Assembly (NCBI GenBank): GCA_964630775.1 | Contig: CAZVYY010000012.1 | Span: forward strand, 1-64,000 | From: Anaeroglomus sp964630775 | Lineage (GTDB): Bacteria > Planctomycetota > Phycisphaerae > Sedimentisphaerales > Anaerohalosphaeraceae | Direction: 5' to 3' | Length of the DNA stretch: 64,000 nt | Part shown: positions 44,761-53,960 of the stretch, piece by piece | Position numbering within the stretch: position 1 is the stretch's first letter | Layout: every line of letters starts with the position of its first letter | Made by a program: the position numbers and the translations under genes | The notes under the pieces: generated by a model | Seen by the model: only the letters and a program-made list of their open reading frames with translations | The model's database searches: none | What the model was told of the DNA's origin: nothing

Positions 44761-46131
44761 ATGAAACGGTGTCTGATGATGTTGTGCCTGAGTGTTTGTG
44801 TATCGTTCGTCAATGCCGATTGGCCCCGTATCGACGTGTGTATCCATCCTTCAAAGCAGGACGCTCCCGCCATTGATGAGAATCTGGTCGTCTGGGCGGA
44901 TCAGCGCAATGGGACACAGAATACCGATATCTACGGCAGACTGCTGCCCGATGTCACCGAGCTGGCGATTTGCAGGGCTGCCGGCCACCAGACCCAGCCT
45001 GCCGTCAGCGGACAGCGGGTTGTCTGGCGGGACAACCGAAACGGCAATCAGGATATCTATCTGTTTGATATGGCGACAAGCACCGAAATCCCCATCTGTA
45101 CCGATTCAGCCAACCAGGAAAATCCCGACATCAGCGGCAGCATTATTGTCTGGGAAGACTATCGCGGCGGCAATACGGATATCTACGGGTACAATCTCGA
45201 TACAATGACCGAATTTCCAATCTGTACCGATCCCGCCATTCAGTATCAGCCTGCCGTTTCCGGGCATATTGTGGTCTGGACCGACCAGCGCAGCGGCAGC
45301 GCGGATATCTATGGATACAATCTGCTGACCCGGCAGGAGTTTGTAATTTGTTCTGATGCGGCCAACCAGTCCTGGCCGGATATCAATGGTGCGATTGTCG
45401 TCTGGCAGGATGAACGAAATCAGGAGGTCTCTGGCCGGGATATCTATGGTTTTGATCTGTCCGGTTCCGGCGAATTTGCAGTCTGTACGGATTTGGAATA
45501 TCAGAACTACCCGGTGATTTGCGGGGATTATGTCGCCTGGCGTGATTATCGCAATGCCGCCGCCACCGGCTATGACATTTATGGTTTCAATCTCAAGACG
45601 CAGACGCTCATGCAAATCTGCACGATCGGCGGGAGTCAGACTTTTCCAGCAATCTCGTCGCAGTATGCCGTCTGGCAGCATGGCGAAGATATTGTCGGTG
45701 CCCAGCTGCCGATTCATTCCAAGGTGATCGTGCTCTATCCCAACGGCGGCCAGATGTTTTTGGCCGGTTCCCTGCCGACGGTGCAGTGGAAGACCGAAGG
45801 GGACCCGGTGGATGAGGTTCGGATAGATTTTTCCGCCGATAATGGCCAGAGCTGGCGGATTCTCGCCAATGCCGTGCTCAATGCCGGCATCTTTCAGATA
45901 ACACTTCCGTCGGACATTCATTCTCAGCAATGTCTCGTTCGGGTGCGTTCCACGGCCAATCTGGATGTGATGGATATCGGCGATGATGTCTTTACGGTCT
46001 TTCAATGTGCACAGACTCTGACGGCGGACCTGACCGGTGACTGTTTCGTGAATCTGGCCGATTTTGCCGTCCTGGCCAATCAATGGCTGACCTGCGGCAA
46101 TCCGTATGATTCTGATTGGTGCCAGCAGTAG
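44761..46131 (+). CDS. Secreted beta-propeller protein with Ig-like domain and dockerin-like tail
   Basis: 456 residues. Signal peptide (ends near VNAD) and an excellent ribosome-binding site (GGAGGT). From about residue 30 to 320 there are six or seven blade repeats of ~45-50 residues, each with VVWxDxRxG..DIYGYNL and ICTD. Then a beta-sandwich (YPNGGQMFLAGSLPTVQWK) and a C-terminal single dockerin-like unit, DLTGDCFVNLADFAVLANQW, typical of Phycisphaerae. The propeller may bind glycans or proteins at the cell surface, and the tail may fix it there. Function is not known; there is no enzyme motif. Confidence 0.8.
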   Translation: MKRCLMMLCLSVCVSFVNADWPRIDVCIHPSKQDAPAIDENLVVWADQRNGTQNTDIYGRLLPDVTELAICRAAGHQTQPAVSGQRVVWRDNRNGNQDIYLFDMATSTEIPICTDSANQENPDISGSIIVWEDYRGGNTDIYGYNLDTMTEFPICTDPAIQYQPAVSGHIVVWTDQRSGSADIYGYNLLTRQEFVICSDAANQSWPDINGAIVVWQDERNQEVSGRDIYGFDLSGSGEFAVCTDLEYQNYPVICGDYVAWRDYRNAAATGYDIYGFNLKTQTLMQICTIGGSQTFPAISSQYAVWQHGEDIVGAQLPIHSKVIVLYPNGGQMFLAGSLPTVQWKTEGDPVDEVRIDFSADNGQSWRILANAVLNAGIFQITLPSDIHSQQCLVRVRSTANLDVMDIGDDVFTVFQCAQTLTADLTGDCFVNLADFAVLANQWLTCGNPYDSDWCQQ

Positions 46132-46155
46132 CACGGAACGCAAGCGACGTGATTT
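46126..46155. repeat. Stop-codon-spanning short repeat, copy 1
   Basis: CAGTAGCACGGAACGCAAGC followed by GACGTGATTT. The TAG in it is the propeller gene's stop codon. A second copy (GCAGTAGCATGGAGCGCAAG, CGACGTGAAT) lies at 62144, just after another gene's stop. Confidence 0.6.
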
Positions 46156-46159
46156 TAAT

Positions 46160-46268
46160 TGTAAATCACCATGAAGCTCATGAAGTTAGTGAAGGAATAT
46201 AGTAAAAGGTTCTCTTCCTGTTCTTCATGGTGAGAAAACCAACAACCAATAACTGACAACTGATCACT
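46160..46268. repeat. Stuttering intergenic 'phrase' with inverted CACCATGAAG
   Basis: CACCATGAAGCTCATGAAGT near 46167 and CTTCATGGTGAG near 46223 form a 10-bp inverted repeat. Then ACCAACAACCAATAACTGAC and AACTGATCACT run up to the next start codon. Confidence 0.5.
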
Positions 46269-47189
46269 ATGAAAATTCTCGTCACCGGCGGTGCCGGCTT
46301 CATCGGCAGCCATATTGTTGAACATTTTCAGGGTCAGGCGGATGTGGTCGTCCTCGATAACTTCCGCTCCGGCTTCAGAAAAAATCTGGATGGCCTGCAA
46401 TGCCGTCTGATTGAAGGTTCAATCACGGACCCCGCTGCCGTTCGCCAGGCCGTTCAGGGCGTGGATTACATTTTCCATCTGGCCGCGATGATCAGCGTTC
46501 CGGAATCGATGACCAAGCCGCGTGAGTGTGTCGAGATCAACACGCAGGGCACCCTGATTGTGCTGGAAGAAGCCGCCCGCGCCGGCGTAAAAAAGCTGTG
46601 CCTGAGCTCTTCGGCCGCCATCTATGGCGATAATCCCAGGCTGCCCAAAACCGAGGATATGCTGCCCGAGCCTAAAAGCCCCTATGCCGTCACCAAGCTC
46701 GACGGCGAATATTACTGCCGGATGTTCCACGACGAAGGCTGGCTCAAGACCGCCTGCATGCGGTATTTCAATGTTTTTGGCCCGCGTCAGGACCCCAAAA
46801 GCCAGTATGCCGCGGCGGTACCCATATTTATCGACAAAGCGGTCCGGAATGACCCGATTACCATCTTCGGCGATGGCCTCCAGACGCGCGATTTCGTCTT
46901 CGTCAAGGATGTGGTTGCCGCTAATGTCTTTCTGGCGACCCGGCCGGACTTAACCGGCGTATATAATGTAGCTTGCGGCGGAACAATCACGATTAAAGAG
47001 CTGGCTGAAAAGATTGTCGCCCTGACCGGCAGTGGTTCCCAAATTCGTTTCGCAGCCGAGCGTGCAGGCGATATTAAACATTCAAAAGCGGATGTGACAA
47101 AGATAAAATCAGCCGGTTTCGCCCCAATGAATCGGTTTGAAGATGGACTAAGTCGGACTATTGAGTTTTTTAAACCCAAAGACCGATAA
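46269..47189 (+). CDS. NAD-dependent sugar-nucleotide 4-epimerase (GalE/WbpP-like)
   Basis: 306 residues, extended SDR fold: VTGGAGFIGSH, FHLAAMISVPES, SSSAAIYGDNP, catalytic YAVTKLDGEYY, and RYFNVFGPRQDPKSQYAAAV. The last segment and the SVPES motif fit epimerases acting on UDP-GlcNAc, UDP-GalNAc or UDP-glucose. Its location in the polysaccharide locus fits either. The start has no clear ribosome-binding site because a phrase repeat abuts it. Confidence 0.87.
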   Translation: MKILVTGGAGFIGSHIVEHFQGQADVVVLDNFRSGFRKNLDGLQCRLIEGSITDPAAVRQAVQGVDYIFHLAAMISVPESMTKPRECVEINTQGTLIVLEEAARAGVKKLCLSSSAAIYGDNPRLPKTEDMLPEPKSPYAVTKLDGEYYCRMFHDEGWLKTACMRYFNVFGPRQDPKSQYAAAVPIFIDKAVRNDPITIFGDGLQTRDFVFVKDVVAANVFLATRPDLTGVYNVACGGTITIKELAEKIVALTGSGSQIRFAAERAGDIKHSKADVTKIKSAGFAPMNRFEDGLSRTIEFFKPKDR

Positions 47190-47308
47190 CCGAAGACTAA
47201 AAACCAACAACCGGACAGGCGATGCCCGTCAATTTATTTCTTATAGTTTAAAAAGAGTCTGTCAAAACAGGTATAAACGATTAAGGAATAAATACAAGGT
47301 TCAAAACA

Positions 47309-49018
47309 ATGAATCATAAAACCTTCAATTTTGCCGCCGTATCGGTCTTAGTTGTATCTTCCGTGTTTCTCGGAGCGGTGGTTTTTTGGCCGGATTCCCC
47401 CAAAAGCGTCAATGCGGGTACAACAGTCCAGCCTGCTGCTCAGCCTTCTGTTCCAGCCCAGCCTGTCAGTCCGGCTCAGCCCGCTGCCCTGGCACAGAAC
47501 GATAATTCCGGCGATTTTGAACCACTGCACGAAGCGGTTTCGTATCCCAGCGAGTATATGGCGATGGACACGGCCAATGAGTTTCCTGTGATAGAAATCA
47601 GCTCGCCCGACTCCGGCAGTTCGGCTAATTATGTGTCTTCACAGAGCATATCCGGCGATTCCTCCAGTTCATTTTCGTTTGATGTCTCGAATTTGTCATC
47701 CACCCTGTCTTCCAGTGGAAATACATCCAGTTCCTCCAGTTCAGCAAGCGCGCCCTCATCCGGCGGCTCGTCGGGTTCTTCCGGCGGAGCATCCTCCGGG
47801 GGTTCGTCTGAAGGCGACTCCTCTGAAGGCGACACCACCCAGCCTGGAGACAACGCCACGAATACTCAGCCGGATACACCCACGGTAAATCCCGACACGC
47901 CCGGCGGTGGTGGCGGTTCTGCACAGGATTATTCATTGCCGGATTGGATTAAAAATGAAGGCATCCGGGCCGGATTTATGTCTTCCACTTCGGGAAATCT
48001 GGATGTAATTCCTCGTATTGTTCAGGAGACCAAAAACATCGGGTTGAATACAGCCATTGTCTATGGGTGTATGTTTGCGGAAACACCAAATCATCTGACT
48101 TATTATCGGGAATGGTTCCGTCAGTGTAATAAAGCAGGATTGCACATATTTGCATTCTACGGTTGGCAGCCTCCGATCAAAAACACCTGTCGTCCGGTCG
48201 TCTTCAGCGATGGTACGGAAGGTCTTTTCCCCTGTCCGCTTGATGATCAGCTCTGGCAGTACCTGACCGACAATATGGTCGAAAAGCTGGCCAGGGTGTC
48301 CGTGGAACGCAGAGACTTGCAGACCGCGTTTGACGGTTTCTTTCTGGATATGGAGATGTACCGGACGGAAGCCGAGCCTGCGGATAAAAGAAATTATTCG
48401 CTTGATACCTGTTTCTGTGATGTCTGTTTTTCCCGTTTTATACAGACCCAGCCGAAGTGGAAAAATATGCCGATGGTGCGAACTGATCGGCGCAAATTCT
48501 GGCTGGAGCAAAATAATCTGCTGTCCGCTTATCATGCCTGTCTGACACGGGCCGTCGAGACAAGGGCGGAAGATTTGAGAAATCAGGTCCATACGATAAA
48601 TCCCAAACTGCTGTTTGGAGTGTACCCGAGGCTGTCAGTTGAAAATTGGGTGCTTGCGGCAGTCATGAGGGGATTTGGACGGAATTCTTACCCCGCGATT
48701 TCATTCACCACAGACACCTATGGCTACTATCCCATTCCCTGGGGGGCCGCCCGTATTCCCGCCGATCTGACGGCGTATTTTAAGGAATTTGATATTAACG
48801 GCATCTATGTTGCCGGATATTTATTGCGTGCCTACACCAGCGGTGAAATCAAAAATCATCTGGTTAAATCCGGTCAAAATGCCCAGGGATACTGGCTGTT
48901 TCGGATGCCCCAGCTCCTGGATAGTCGAATTCCTCCATCCGAGGCACTGGCCGGCGGAACCCAGGCGGACTACCTGCGGGAAATAAAAAATGCCAATATA
49001 CAGCTAAATGCAAGGTGA
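47309..49018 (+). CDS. Secreted candidate polysaccharide-processing glycosidase with Ser/Gly-rich linker
   Basis: 569 residues. An N-terminal membrane or signal segment (residues ~8-27) is followed by a Pro/Ala/Gln stretch, then a long Ser/Gly/Asp/Thr low-complexity linker (~residues 95-205), then a domain of ~360 residues. That domain looks like a TIM-barrel putative glycoside hydrolase: GLNTAIVYGCMF, HIFAFYGWQPP, DGFFLDMEMYRTEAEP with clustered acids, FCDVCFSRF, and IYVAGYLLRAYTSGEI. I recognise the style of 'hypothetical glycosyl hydrolase' families, not a characterised one. Position just before wzx suggests a hydrolase that trims the exported polymer, as in Pel and Psl systems (inference). 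Confidence 0.65.
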   Translation: MNHKTFNFAAVSVLVVSSVFLGAVVFWPDSPKSVNAGTTVQPAAQPSVPAQPVSPAQPAALAQNDNSGDFEPLHEAVSYPSEYMAMDTANEFPVIEISSPDSGSSANYVSSQSISGDSSSSFSFDVSNLSSTLSSSGNTSSSSSSASAPSSGGSSGSSGGASSGGSSEGDSSEGDTTQPGDNATNTQPDTPTVNPDTPGGGGGSAQDYSLPDWIKNEGIRAGFMSSTSGNLDVIPRIVQETKNIGLNTAIVYGCMFAETPNHLTYYREWFRQCNKAGLHIFAFYGWQPPIKNTCRPVVFSDGTEGLFPCPLDDQLWQYLTDNMVEKLARVSVERRDLQTAFDGFFLDMEMYRTEAEPADKRNYSLDTCFCDVCFSRFIQTQPKWKNMPMVRTDRRKFWLEQNNLLSAYHACLTRAVETRAEDLRNQVHTINPKLLFGVYPRLSVENWVLAAVMRGFGRNSYPAISFTTDTYGYYPIPWGAARIPADLTAYFKEFDINGIYVAGYLLRAYTSGEIKNHLVKSGQNAQGYWLFRMPQLLDSRIPPSEALAGGTQADYLREIKNANIQLNAR

Positions 49019-50297
49019 TTCCGCGCCCCGGCGCGACAGCATGAAAACCCCGTCCCTCAAGATTAATTTTGCATGGGCATTTATCGGCAATGCCGTGTAT
49101 GCTCTGTGCGGCTATTTATTACTAACGATATTAACCAAAACCTCTTCGGTTGAAACAGTCGGTCTCTGGGGGATTGCCCAGGCGGTGACTTTGCCGGTGG
49201 CCACCTTTTTCAGTCTCCGGCTCTGTACCGTTAATATTACCGACGTCCGCAGGGAATATCACACAGGCCACTATGTTGCCGTGCGGTTAGCGGCGTCTGT
49301 GCTGTCGGCGATGGTGATTGCCGTCATTGGCTTTCTGTTTTATCCCCCGCACACAGCCGCGGTGATTGCCTTAATGGGCGTCAGTCAGTCCATTGCCGAA
49401 ATTCGATCCTACTTTTTGTCCAATATGCAAAAATATGAACGCCTGAATCTGGCCACCCTGTCTCAGATTATTGAGGGACTCCTGACCCTGTTGCTGTTTG
49501 GGGTTCTATTTTGGATGAGCCGGAATTTGCTGCTGGCCATTGTGGGAACCATCGTTTCACGGCTGCTTGTCCTGTGTTTCTACGATATTCCTGTCTCGGC
49601 AAAGGTCTTAATTGCCCACCACAAACATGAGGATGCGTTATATAGGCCTGTTTGGCACTGGGATGCCTTATGGAAGTTGTCCGCACAAGCAGCCCCCCTG
49701 GCCGTAGTTGCTGCAACTACAGCGGTATTTCAAAATATCCCGCGAATCGTAATGGATCGCCAGATTGGCCGCGAAGCGGTAGGGTATTTTACGGCAATGT
49801 CCATGCTGCTGGTTGCTTATACCATGGTCAATGCCGCCCTCGGCAATGCGGCCCTGCCCCGCCTGTCCAGATATTTTGCAGAAAACACAAAAGCCTTTGT
49901 CTGGCTGCTGGTTCGCTTGATAGGGATCAATTTTGCGCTGGGGGTTGTATTTGTGGCGGTTGTCTTTTTTTTCGGCGAACCGCTGCTGACGATGCTGTTT
50001 ACCGCCGACTATGCCCAGCATAAAAATGTCCTCGTGATGCTGGCCGTGTCCAGTTGTCTTTTATCGGTTTTCAGTGTATCCAACTGGGGTTTGAATGCGA
50101 CAAGACAGTTTGCAGTACAAGTGCCGATTTATATAGTTACCTTATTTTCCAGCCTTGTTAGTTCAGTACTTTTAATTCCTCATTATAACATGTATGGTGC
50201 TTCATTGGCATTAATGATTTGCTATATCGTTGGAAGTATTGGTTGCCTGTATTTCGTTATCATGGCAATAAGTAAAAATAGAACTAAAGCTCTTTAA
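49008..50297 (+). CDS. wzx: Wzx-type polysaccharide flippase
   Basis: 429 residues with about 12-14 membrane helices and the MATE/Wzx-like pattern: an N-terminal helix pair with GLWGIAQAVTLPVATFFSL, a central IPRIVMDRQIGREAVGYFTA segment, and paired C-terminal helices. It should move lipid-linked repeat units across the inner membrane. It overlaps the preceding gene by 11 bp if ATG 49008 is used; ATG 49041 (MKTPSLK) is an equally likely start and neither has a good ribosome-binding site. Confidence 0.85.
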   Translation: MQGDSAPRRDSMKTPSLKINFAWAFIGNAVYALCGYLLLTILTKTSSVETVGLWGIAQAVTLPVATFFSLRLCTVNITDVRREYHTGHYVAVRLAASVLSAMVIAVIGFLFYPPHTAAVIALMGVSQSIAEIRSYFLSNMQKYERLNLATLSQIIEGLLTLLLFGVLFWMSRNLLLAIVGTIVSRLLVLCFYDIPVSAKVLIAHHKHEDALYRPVWHWDALWKLSAQAAPLAVVAATTAVFQNIPRIVMDRQIGREAVGYFTAMSMLLVAYTMVNAALGNAALPRLSRYFAENTKAFVWLLVRLIGINFALGVVFVAVVFFFGEPLLTMLFTADYAQHKNVLVMLAVSSCLLSVFSVSNWGLNATRQFAVQVPIYIVTLFSSLVSSVLLIPHYNMYGASLALMICYIVGSIGCLYFVIMAISKNRTKAL

Positions 50298-50400
50298 TAA
50301 CGAAGCATTGATATCAATTCATTATTCAATTTGTAATTTAAGGGCATATAAAGACTTATCTGTATAACTAAGATATAAAGCACATTAATGGAAACACTTT

Positions 50401-51960
50401 ATGGAATCAAGTGAATACTTCGAGCAATCAGGATCGTTGGAAAACATTGAAGAGAATTTTACAGTAAACTGCTTAGGACAATCTCATTTTAGAGATTATA
50501 TCTGGTCTTTTTTTTATGCTATTTTGATTATTTTGTTTTTTGTGTTTCTTGAGCCAGGCAAATTGATCCACTGGATGTTAATACCTCTGTTGTTGTGCGG
50601 AACAATAGTATTAACCGACGCAATCCGCTGGATGAAAGGTACTTATACAATATTTGACCCCAAAGGCGTCATTGGGCTTTATGGAATCAATTTCTTTTTG
50701 ATAGCCCCACTGCTGATCGTTATGAATGATATGGAGGGGGTTGAAACATACACAATCTCATATTGGCAGCCACTTCTCGGTTTGATGGCTATATTAAATT
50801 TAATTGGATTGTTAATATATAAGATATTCGAAAAAATGGCTTTCAAACGCCCAACTAAAGTCGAGACAACGTATTGGCAATTGAATCCTGGCAGGGCAAC
50901 TTTCTTTGTGCCTGCATTTGTGATAATTGCTTTCTTGTCATATTGTATCTATATCATTAAAGGCGGTGGGCTGAGCGCTTTAATTCTTCAAGAAAGACAG
51001 GGTGAGGCAAATGTGGGCCTAGTGGGAGCCGGGATATTTATGGTGCTAAGAGACGCTCTGCCCCTGACTATAATGATTGCATTAACAATTCATCGAATAA
51101 AGACATTACGAGGCAATAATAGTCAATGGTGGTTTTTTATCGGCATAGGTGTTCTGATTTTGTTTTTCTTTACATCGGGTCTTCGTGGAAGCCGCGCCGC
51201 AACCGGCTATGGGCTTATCTGTGCTGGTGCAGTGGTGCATTATTTTTGGCGAAAGCTGACGGTAAAATTAATATTGCTGTCCTTAATCCCACTGATGCTT
51301 TTCTTTTATTTTTATAGTTTCTATAAAAGTGCTGGAATAGTAGGGATAAGGGATTTGGTTCAGGGACGGACCACTATTGCAAGTCTGCAGGAAAGCACAA
51401 CACGGTCGTTTGCGGGAATGTTGGTAGGTGATTTAAGCCGCGCTCATGTACAGGCGGCAGAGTTAGATGTGCTTGTAAATAAAACATGGCCCTATCGATA
51501 CCGATATGGAATTACTTACCCGCATGCGATTGGATTTATGATTCCTCGCCAAGTATGGCCAACAAAGCCCACAGATACAGCCAGAATTGTCGCAGGGACA
51601 GAAATGCTTTATGGACAGGGAACATATGGTGAATATGCGAAATATGGCGGAGGCGGCAGTCGTTCGACTCAGCTTTATGGATTAGCCGGAGAAGCCATGT
51701 TGAACTTTGGTGTGTATGGTGTTCCATTTGCCTTTGCGGTTTGGGGCTATATTGTAGGAAGGATTCGAAAAAGAATTTATAGTTTTAGAGCCGGTGATAT
51801 GCGTTTGCTTATTTCTGGTTTTTGGCTTCTGCTATGCTTTACGATCTTGTCTGCAGATGCAGACATTATTGTATGGTTTTTTACCTCACTGTATGCGATA
51901 CCTGCGATATTGATATATCTAATAAGTGATAAGTATAAACTTGAAGCCGACAATGATTAA
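50401..51960 (+). CDS. wzy: Wzy-type polysaccharide polymerase (O-antigen polymerase-like)
   Basis: 519 residues with about ten or more membrane helices and a large periplasmic loop (about residues 300-430) holding the IPRQVWPTKP motif and a Gly-rich stretch (KYGGGGSRSTQ). These features are seen in oligosaccharide-repeat polymerases, although the family diverges so much that only the topology and context are strong. The gene is visibly richer in A+T than its neighbours, as Wzy genes often are. It is the natural partner of Wzx 103 bp upstream. Confidence 0.8.
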   Translation: MESSEYFEQSGSLENIEENFTVNCLGQSHFRDYIWSFFYAILIILFFVFLEPGKLIHWMLIPLLLCGTIVLTDAIRWMKGTYTIFDPKGVIGLYGINFFLIAPLLIVMNDMEGVETYTISYWQPLLGLMAILNLIGLLIYKIFEKMAFKRPTKVETTYWQLNPGRATFFVPAFVIIAFLSYCIYIIKGGGLSALILQERQGEANVGLVGAGIFMVLRDALPLTIMIALTIHRIKTLRGNNSQWWFFIGIGVLILFFFTSGLRGSRAATGYGLICAGAVVHYFWRKLTVKLILLSLIPLMLFFYFYSFYKSAGIVGIRDLVQGRTTIASLQESTTRSFAGMLVGDLSRAHVQAAELDVLVNKTWPYRYRYGITYPHAIGFMIPRQVWPTKPTDTARIVAGTEMLYGQGTYGEYAKYGGGGSRSTQLYGLAGEAMLNFGVYGVPFAFAVWGYIVGRIRKRIYSFRAGDMRLLISGFWLLLCFTILSADADIIVWFFTSLYAIPAILIYLISDKYKLEADND

Positions 51961-52675
51961 ATGTCTGTTCATGATAAAGTCCGTCCTGCGCGAAATTTGT
52001 GATATTTTAGAATCCGCTATTAGACATTTCCCTGGCAAAACGGGTTTCTTTTTACGAAGACTTTACTATAAATGTGTCTTGAAGCATTTAGGTCGAGGTG
52101 TGCGGATTTATCCCGGTGTCTGGTTCATTGGATCCCGTTATATATCGATAGGTGATTATTGCACGATTGCGCACAACACCATGATTCAGGCGGGTCCGCC
52201 GACGGGATTGAAATCGGAATGTTTGTACATGGAAAATCCGGATTATCGGTGGGGTCCCGGTGAGGTGGTATTGGGGCGTTATGTCTATTTGTCCGCCAAC
52301 TGTTATATTTTGGGCAATGGCGGGATTTATATCGGGGACTACTCCTGCTGTGCAAGAGATACCTCAATTCTGTCCTTTTCCAACCATTATCGAAGTTTCA
52401 AAAATCCTTCGGATCGGTCCATTTATTTCACGCACGGCAGCGGCCCTGAACACGAGTGCTATTTGTCAGGCCCGGTTGTGTTGGAAACCAATACGGGCGT
52501 TGCAAGCCATGCCGTGATTCTGCCTTGCGTAACAATACACGCGGATAGCTTTGTCGGCATAGGCGCCGTGGTTCATAAAGGTCAGTACCCAGCGAATGCA
52601 TATATCAGCGGCACTCCCGGCAGGGTGATGCATTCCCGCTATGAGGAAATCGCTGCGGATGGCAATGCCCACTAA
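51953..52675 (+). CDS. Hexapeptide-repeat acetyltransferase (LbH fold)
   Basis: About 240 residues. After a basic N-terminal segment come hexapeptide turns: YISIGDYCTIAHNTMIQAG, LGRYVYLSANCYILGNGGI, IGDYSCCARDTSIL, and VASHAVILPCVTI, with the closing AYISGTPGRVM. This layout is that of O-acetyltransferases of capsule and LPS loci. It likely acetylates the repeat unit. ATG 51953 overlaps the wzy stop; ATG 51971 is possible. Confidence 0.8.
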   Translation: MIKCLFMIKSVLREICDILESAIRHFPGKTGFFLRRLYYKCVLKHLGRGVRIYPGVWFIGSRYISIGDYCTIAHNTMIQAGPPTGLKSECLYMENPDYRWGPGEVVLGRYVYLSANCYILGNGGIYIGDYSCCARDTSILSFSNHYRSFKNPSDRSIYFTHGSGPEHECYLSGPVVLETNTGVASHAVILPCVTIHADSFVGIGAVVHKGQYPANAYISGTPGRVMHSRYEEIAADGNAH

Positions 52676-52691
52676 TTGATAGGGGACAGGC

Positions 52692-53876
52692 ATGAAGATT
52701 GTTTTTTTTGATTTTATCATTCATTATGGCGGAGGTCCACAACTGGCCGCCGATACGATGTTGAGATTGTCTAAACATCACGAGATTGAAGTTATTGATC
52801 CCTATGGTCAGTGTGAGCCGTACATACAAAAACTTCAAGGCGGTGGGATTAAGGTTCATGTATTAATGCCGGAGTCACGTTTCGTCTTTCTTGGCAATTC
52901 ACAAAACCCTCTAAAACGATATTGGCAGTGGTTTCGAACAGTGCCCCACTATCTTCGGCTACACCGTTGTTTACAAAAAGTGGTCCGGCAGGTCCGTCCG
53001 GATGTTATCTGGACAAATACAAAAACAGGATTTAAGTTCTTGAGTGTAGGCAGAAGTCTCAGGCATATTCCGCTGGCTATGGAAATCATCGGCTGTCACC
53101 CGGCTTCTTATTTTAACGATTCCATCGGGCAAAAGATGAAAAAACGACTCAGTCTTGTGATGGCCATTTCCACGGAAACCAGCAGCCAGCTTAAAGCGTC
53201 GGGTTTTAATCCGGATAAAATTCATATCGTATTTGACACAATTGATTTTGATGAGACCATTCGCCGCAGCAGTCTGCCTTTAGAAGCACCTCTGCCATGC
53301 CTCGGAAAGCATCCGGCCATTCTGGTGCCTGCAACACTAATTCCCAAAAAAGGGCAGGATACGGCCATTAAGGCCGTTGCCCGGTTAAAGCAGGCCGGAC
53401 TGGATCCTGTTCTTTGGCTGGCAGGAGACGTTGTGGGTTTGGATAATTCTTATGAATTGTATTTAAAGGCTCTGGTTGATCAAATGAAGCTGAAGGATAA
53501 TGTGTTTTTTTTGGGTTGGCGCCATGATGTGCCGGCTATTATCATGAATGCCGATATGGTTGTTTTACCGACGCATGAAGAGGGCTTTGGCCATGTGATT
53601 TTGGAATCCATGCTCCTGAAGCGTCCGGCCCTGGCCACACCAGTGGGAGGGATTAAGGATTCTATTTATCATGGCCTCAACGGACTGCTGTTTCCGGTGC
53701 AGGATGATGAGCGTTTGGCTGAACAGATAGTGCAGATTCAGAATGATCCGAGTTTAGCCCGTCGTATTATTGATAATGGTTTTAAAACCGTAACAGAACG
53801 ATTTACTCCGCAGGCCCATACAGAGCGTTGTCTGGAATCCTTGAAAAAAATCGCTGTCGGAAAAACATACAAATAA
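52692..53876 (+). CDS. Glycosyltransferase family 4 (GT-B)
   Basis: 394 residues with both GT-B halves. N-terminal acceptor domain (FIIHYGGGPQLAADTML) and C-terminal donor domain (VPATLIPKKGQDTAIKA, then PTHEEGFGHVILESM with the E-x7-E motif of retaining GT4 enzymes). GGGGACAGG precedes the ATG. Adds one sugar of the repeat unit; donor and acceptor unknown. Confidence 0.9.
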   Translation: MKIVFFDFIIHYGGGPQLAADTMLRLSKHHEIEVIDPYGQCEPYIQKLQGGGIKVHVLMPESRFVFLGNSQNPLKRYWQWFRTVPHYLRLHRCLQKVVRQVRPDVIWTNTKTGFKFLSVGRSLRHIPLAMEIIGCHPASYFNDSIGQKMKKRLSLVMAISTETSSQLKASGFNPDKIHIVFDTIDFDETIRRSSLPLEAPLPCLGKHPAILVPATLIPKKGQDTAIKAVARLKQAGLDPVLWLAGDVVGLDNSYELYLKALVDQMKLKDNVFFLGWRHDVPAIIMNADMVVLPTHEEGFGHVILESMLLKRPALATPVGGIKDSIYHGLNGLLFPVQDDERLAEQIVQIQNDPSLARRIIDNGFKTVTERFTPQAHTERCLESLKKIAVGKTYK

Positions 53877-53960
53877 AGGCATTACCGGGTATTGAACGAG
53901 TAAATCTTTGTTCTGTGATAACTACAGGTATCGCGGACTACAATAAACAAGGTGTCCCAT

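Noticed and set aside
46167..46234. Inverted CACCATGAAG as a terminator of the propeller gene
   Set aside because: The arms are ~45 bp apart and no T-run follows; it fits the phrase-spacer class better.
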